Below, piece by piece: positions 63,763-64,000 of a stretch of 64,000 nucleotides of DNA (positions are counted from its first letter, which is position 1; every line of letters begins with the position of its first letter). The position numbers and the translations under genes are program-made. The stretch comes from Subtercola boreus. Its GTDB lineage: Bacteria; Actinomycetota; Actinomycetes; Actinomycetales; Microbacteriaceae. The stretch spans positions 62,001-126,000 of the forward strand of contig NZ_NBXA01000007.1 of NCBI RefSeq assembly GCF_003399625.1, given 5' to 3'. The notes below the pieces were generated by a model that made no database searches, was not told the DNA's origin, and saw only the letters and a list, made by a program, of their open reading frames with translations.

Positions 63763-63822
63763 TTGTCGCTTCCGCGCGTGCGCGCGCAGGCGCGGAAGCG
63801 ACAATCGTCAGCGGAAGCGACA
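63763..63822. repeat. Dispersed intergenic repeat, copy 2 (full inverted form)
   Basis: TTGTCGCTTCCGCGC (63763-63777) and GCGCGGAAGCGACAA (63790-63804) are perfect 15-bp inverted arms with a 12-base loop. A further GCGGAAGCGACA is at 63811-63822. The inner part matches 16073-16106. It lies between purE and a glycosyltransferase gene that converges on it. Confidence 0.88.
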
Positions 63823-63899
63823 GCCCCACCACGGAACCGCTGCCCCCCGGTCGATGACGTGAACGGGACCGGGCGGAGCCGGGCGCGAGGAGGAGCCGG

Positions 63900-64000
63900 T
63901 CAGAGGTCGGCGTGCAGCTGCCAGACCTTCTCGGCGGAGTCGCGCCAGCTGTAGGCGCGGGCGCGGTCGAGTCCGACGATCCGGAGCCGCCGGGCGAGGG
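63900..64000 (-). CDS. C-terminal end of a probable glycosyltransferase (partial)
   Basis: Only the last 33 codons are in the window. On the minus strand they read ...LARRLRIVGLDRARAYSWRDSAEKVWQLHADL and stop (TGA at 63900-63902). The AYSWRDSAEKVW ending, where an aromatic-Ser-Trp is followed by a helix, is common at the C-terminus of GT4-type enzymes. The call is tentative because no domain is complete. Confidence 0.5.
   Translation of the reverse strand, partial: LARRLRIVGLDRARAYSWRDSAEKVWQLHADL

Overview
The window is 64 kb of high-GC DNA, dense with genes and with short intergenic gaps. Many genes start with GTG or TTG, and many appear to be leaderless. The gene content points to an actinobacterium, most likely a member of the Microbacteriaceae: a stand-alone polyprenol-phosphate mannose synthase, an AccA/AccD/AccE acyl-CoA carboxylase, an LpdA-type quinone reductase, a CtaG of the caa3 type, and sdhCDAB. 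The assignment below order level is an inference from general family knowledge. I see no phage, transposase, CRISPR array or rRNA.

Layout. 56-131 is tRNA-Thr(CGU) with a terminator. 0.2-6.1 kb, plus strand: a Gfo/Idh/MocA oxidoreductase, a PBP4-type D,D-carboxypeptidase, nicotinamidase, a SpoU rRNA/tRNA methyltransferase, and the one-carbon pair purU-folD. 6.3-9.7 kb, minus strand: an ABC exporter and an MHS-type MFS symporter. 9.9-13.8 kb, minus strand: the riboflavin operon ribD-ribE-ribBA-ribH under an FMN riboswitch. 13.8-20.4 kb: Ppm synthase, a FUSC-type membrane protein, CtaG, TrpS, XthA and a YihY/BrkB membrane protein. 20.4-23.9 kb, minus strand: sdhCDAB. 24-26.3 kb: a divergent GDP-mannose pair (a mannosyltransferase and ManC).

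26.4-43.4 kb is a large nucleoside-salvage block. It holds two BMP-type lipoproteins and the ATPase plus two permeases of a nucleoside ABC importer, cytidine deaminase, thymidine phosphorylase, a nucleoside hydrolase, an unusual short S-adenosylhomocysteinase-like protein, two IclR regulators, adenosine deaminase, orphan PTS IIA and IIB proteins, a phosphohexo/pentomutase and purine nucleoside phosphorylase. A logical flow is import, deamination or phosphorolysis, then conversion of (deoxy)ribose-1-phosphate to the 5-phosphate by the mutase. The operator between the hydrolase and the SAHH-like gene suggests local control.

43.5-64 kb: LpdA, a secreted seven-blade propeller protein, a SWIM/SNF2 helicase, biotin carboxylase AccA, Maf, a TrmA-like RNA methyltransferase, a response regulator/histidine kinase/degenerate kinase operon, then purK-accE, gtrA, a PH-domain protein, birA, accD and purE, with a partial glycosyltransferase at the edge. 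From memory, the order lpdA-deoD-pmmB-add-deoA-cdd-sdh and the grouping accA3/maf/accE5/accD5/birA/PH/gtrA/purK/purE match the Mycobacterium tuberculosis Rv3275c-Rv3319 region, so much of this window appears to be an ancient actinobacterial neighbourhood with lineage-specific insertions.

The most interesting items are the SAHH-like gene with its AT-rich palindromic operator, the orphan PTS IIA/IIB pair, the pseudo-kinase operon, the displaced accE, several long intergenic inverted repeats including one dispersed element present twice, three-copy 18-bp tandem repeats at two sites, and a strikingly consistent leaderless promoter pattern (TANNNT 6-8 bases before the start codon) at about fifteen genes.
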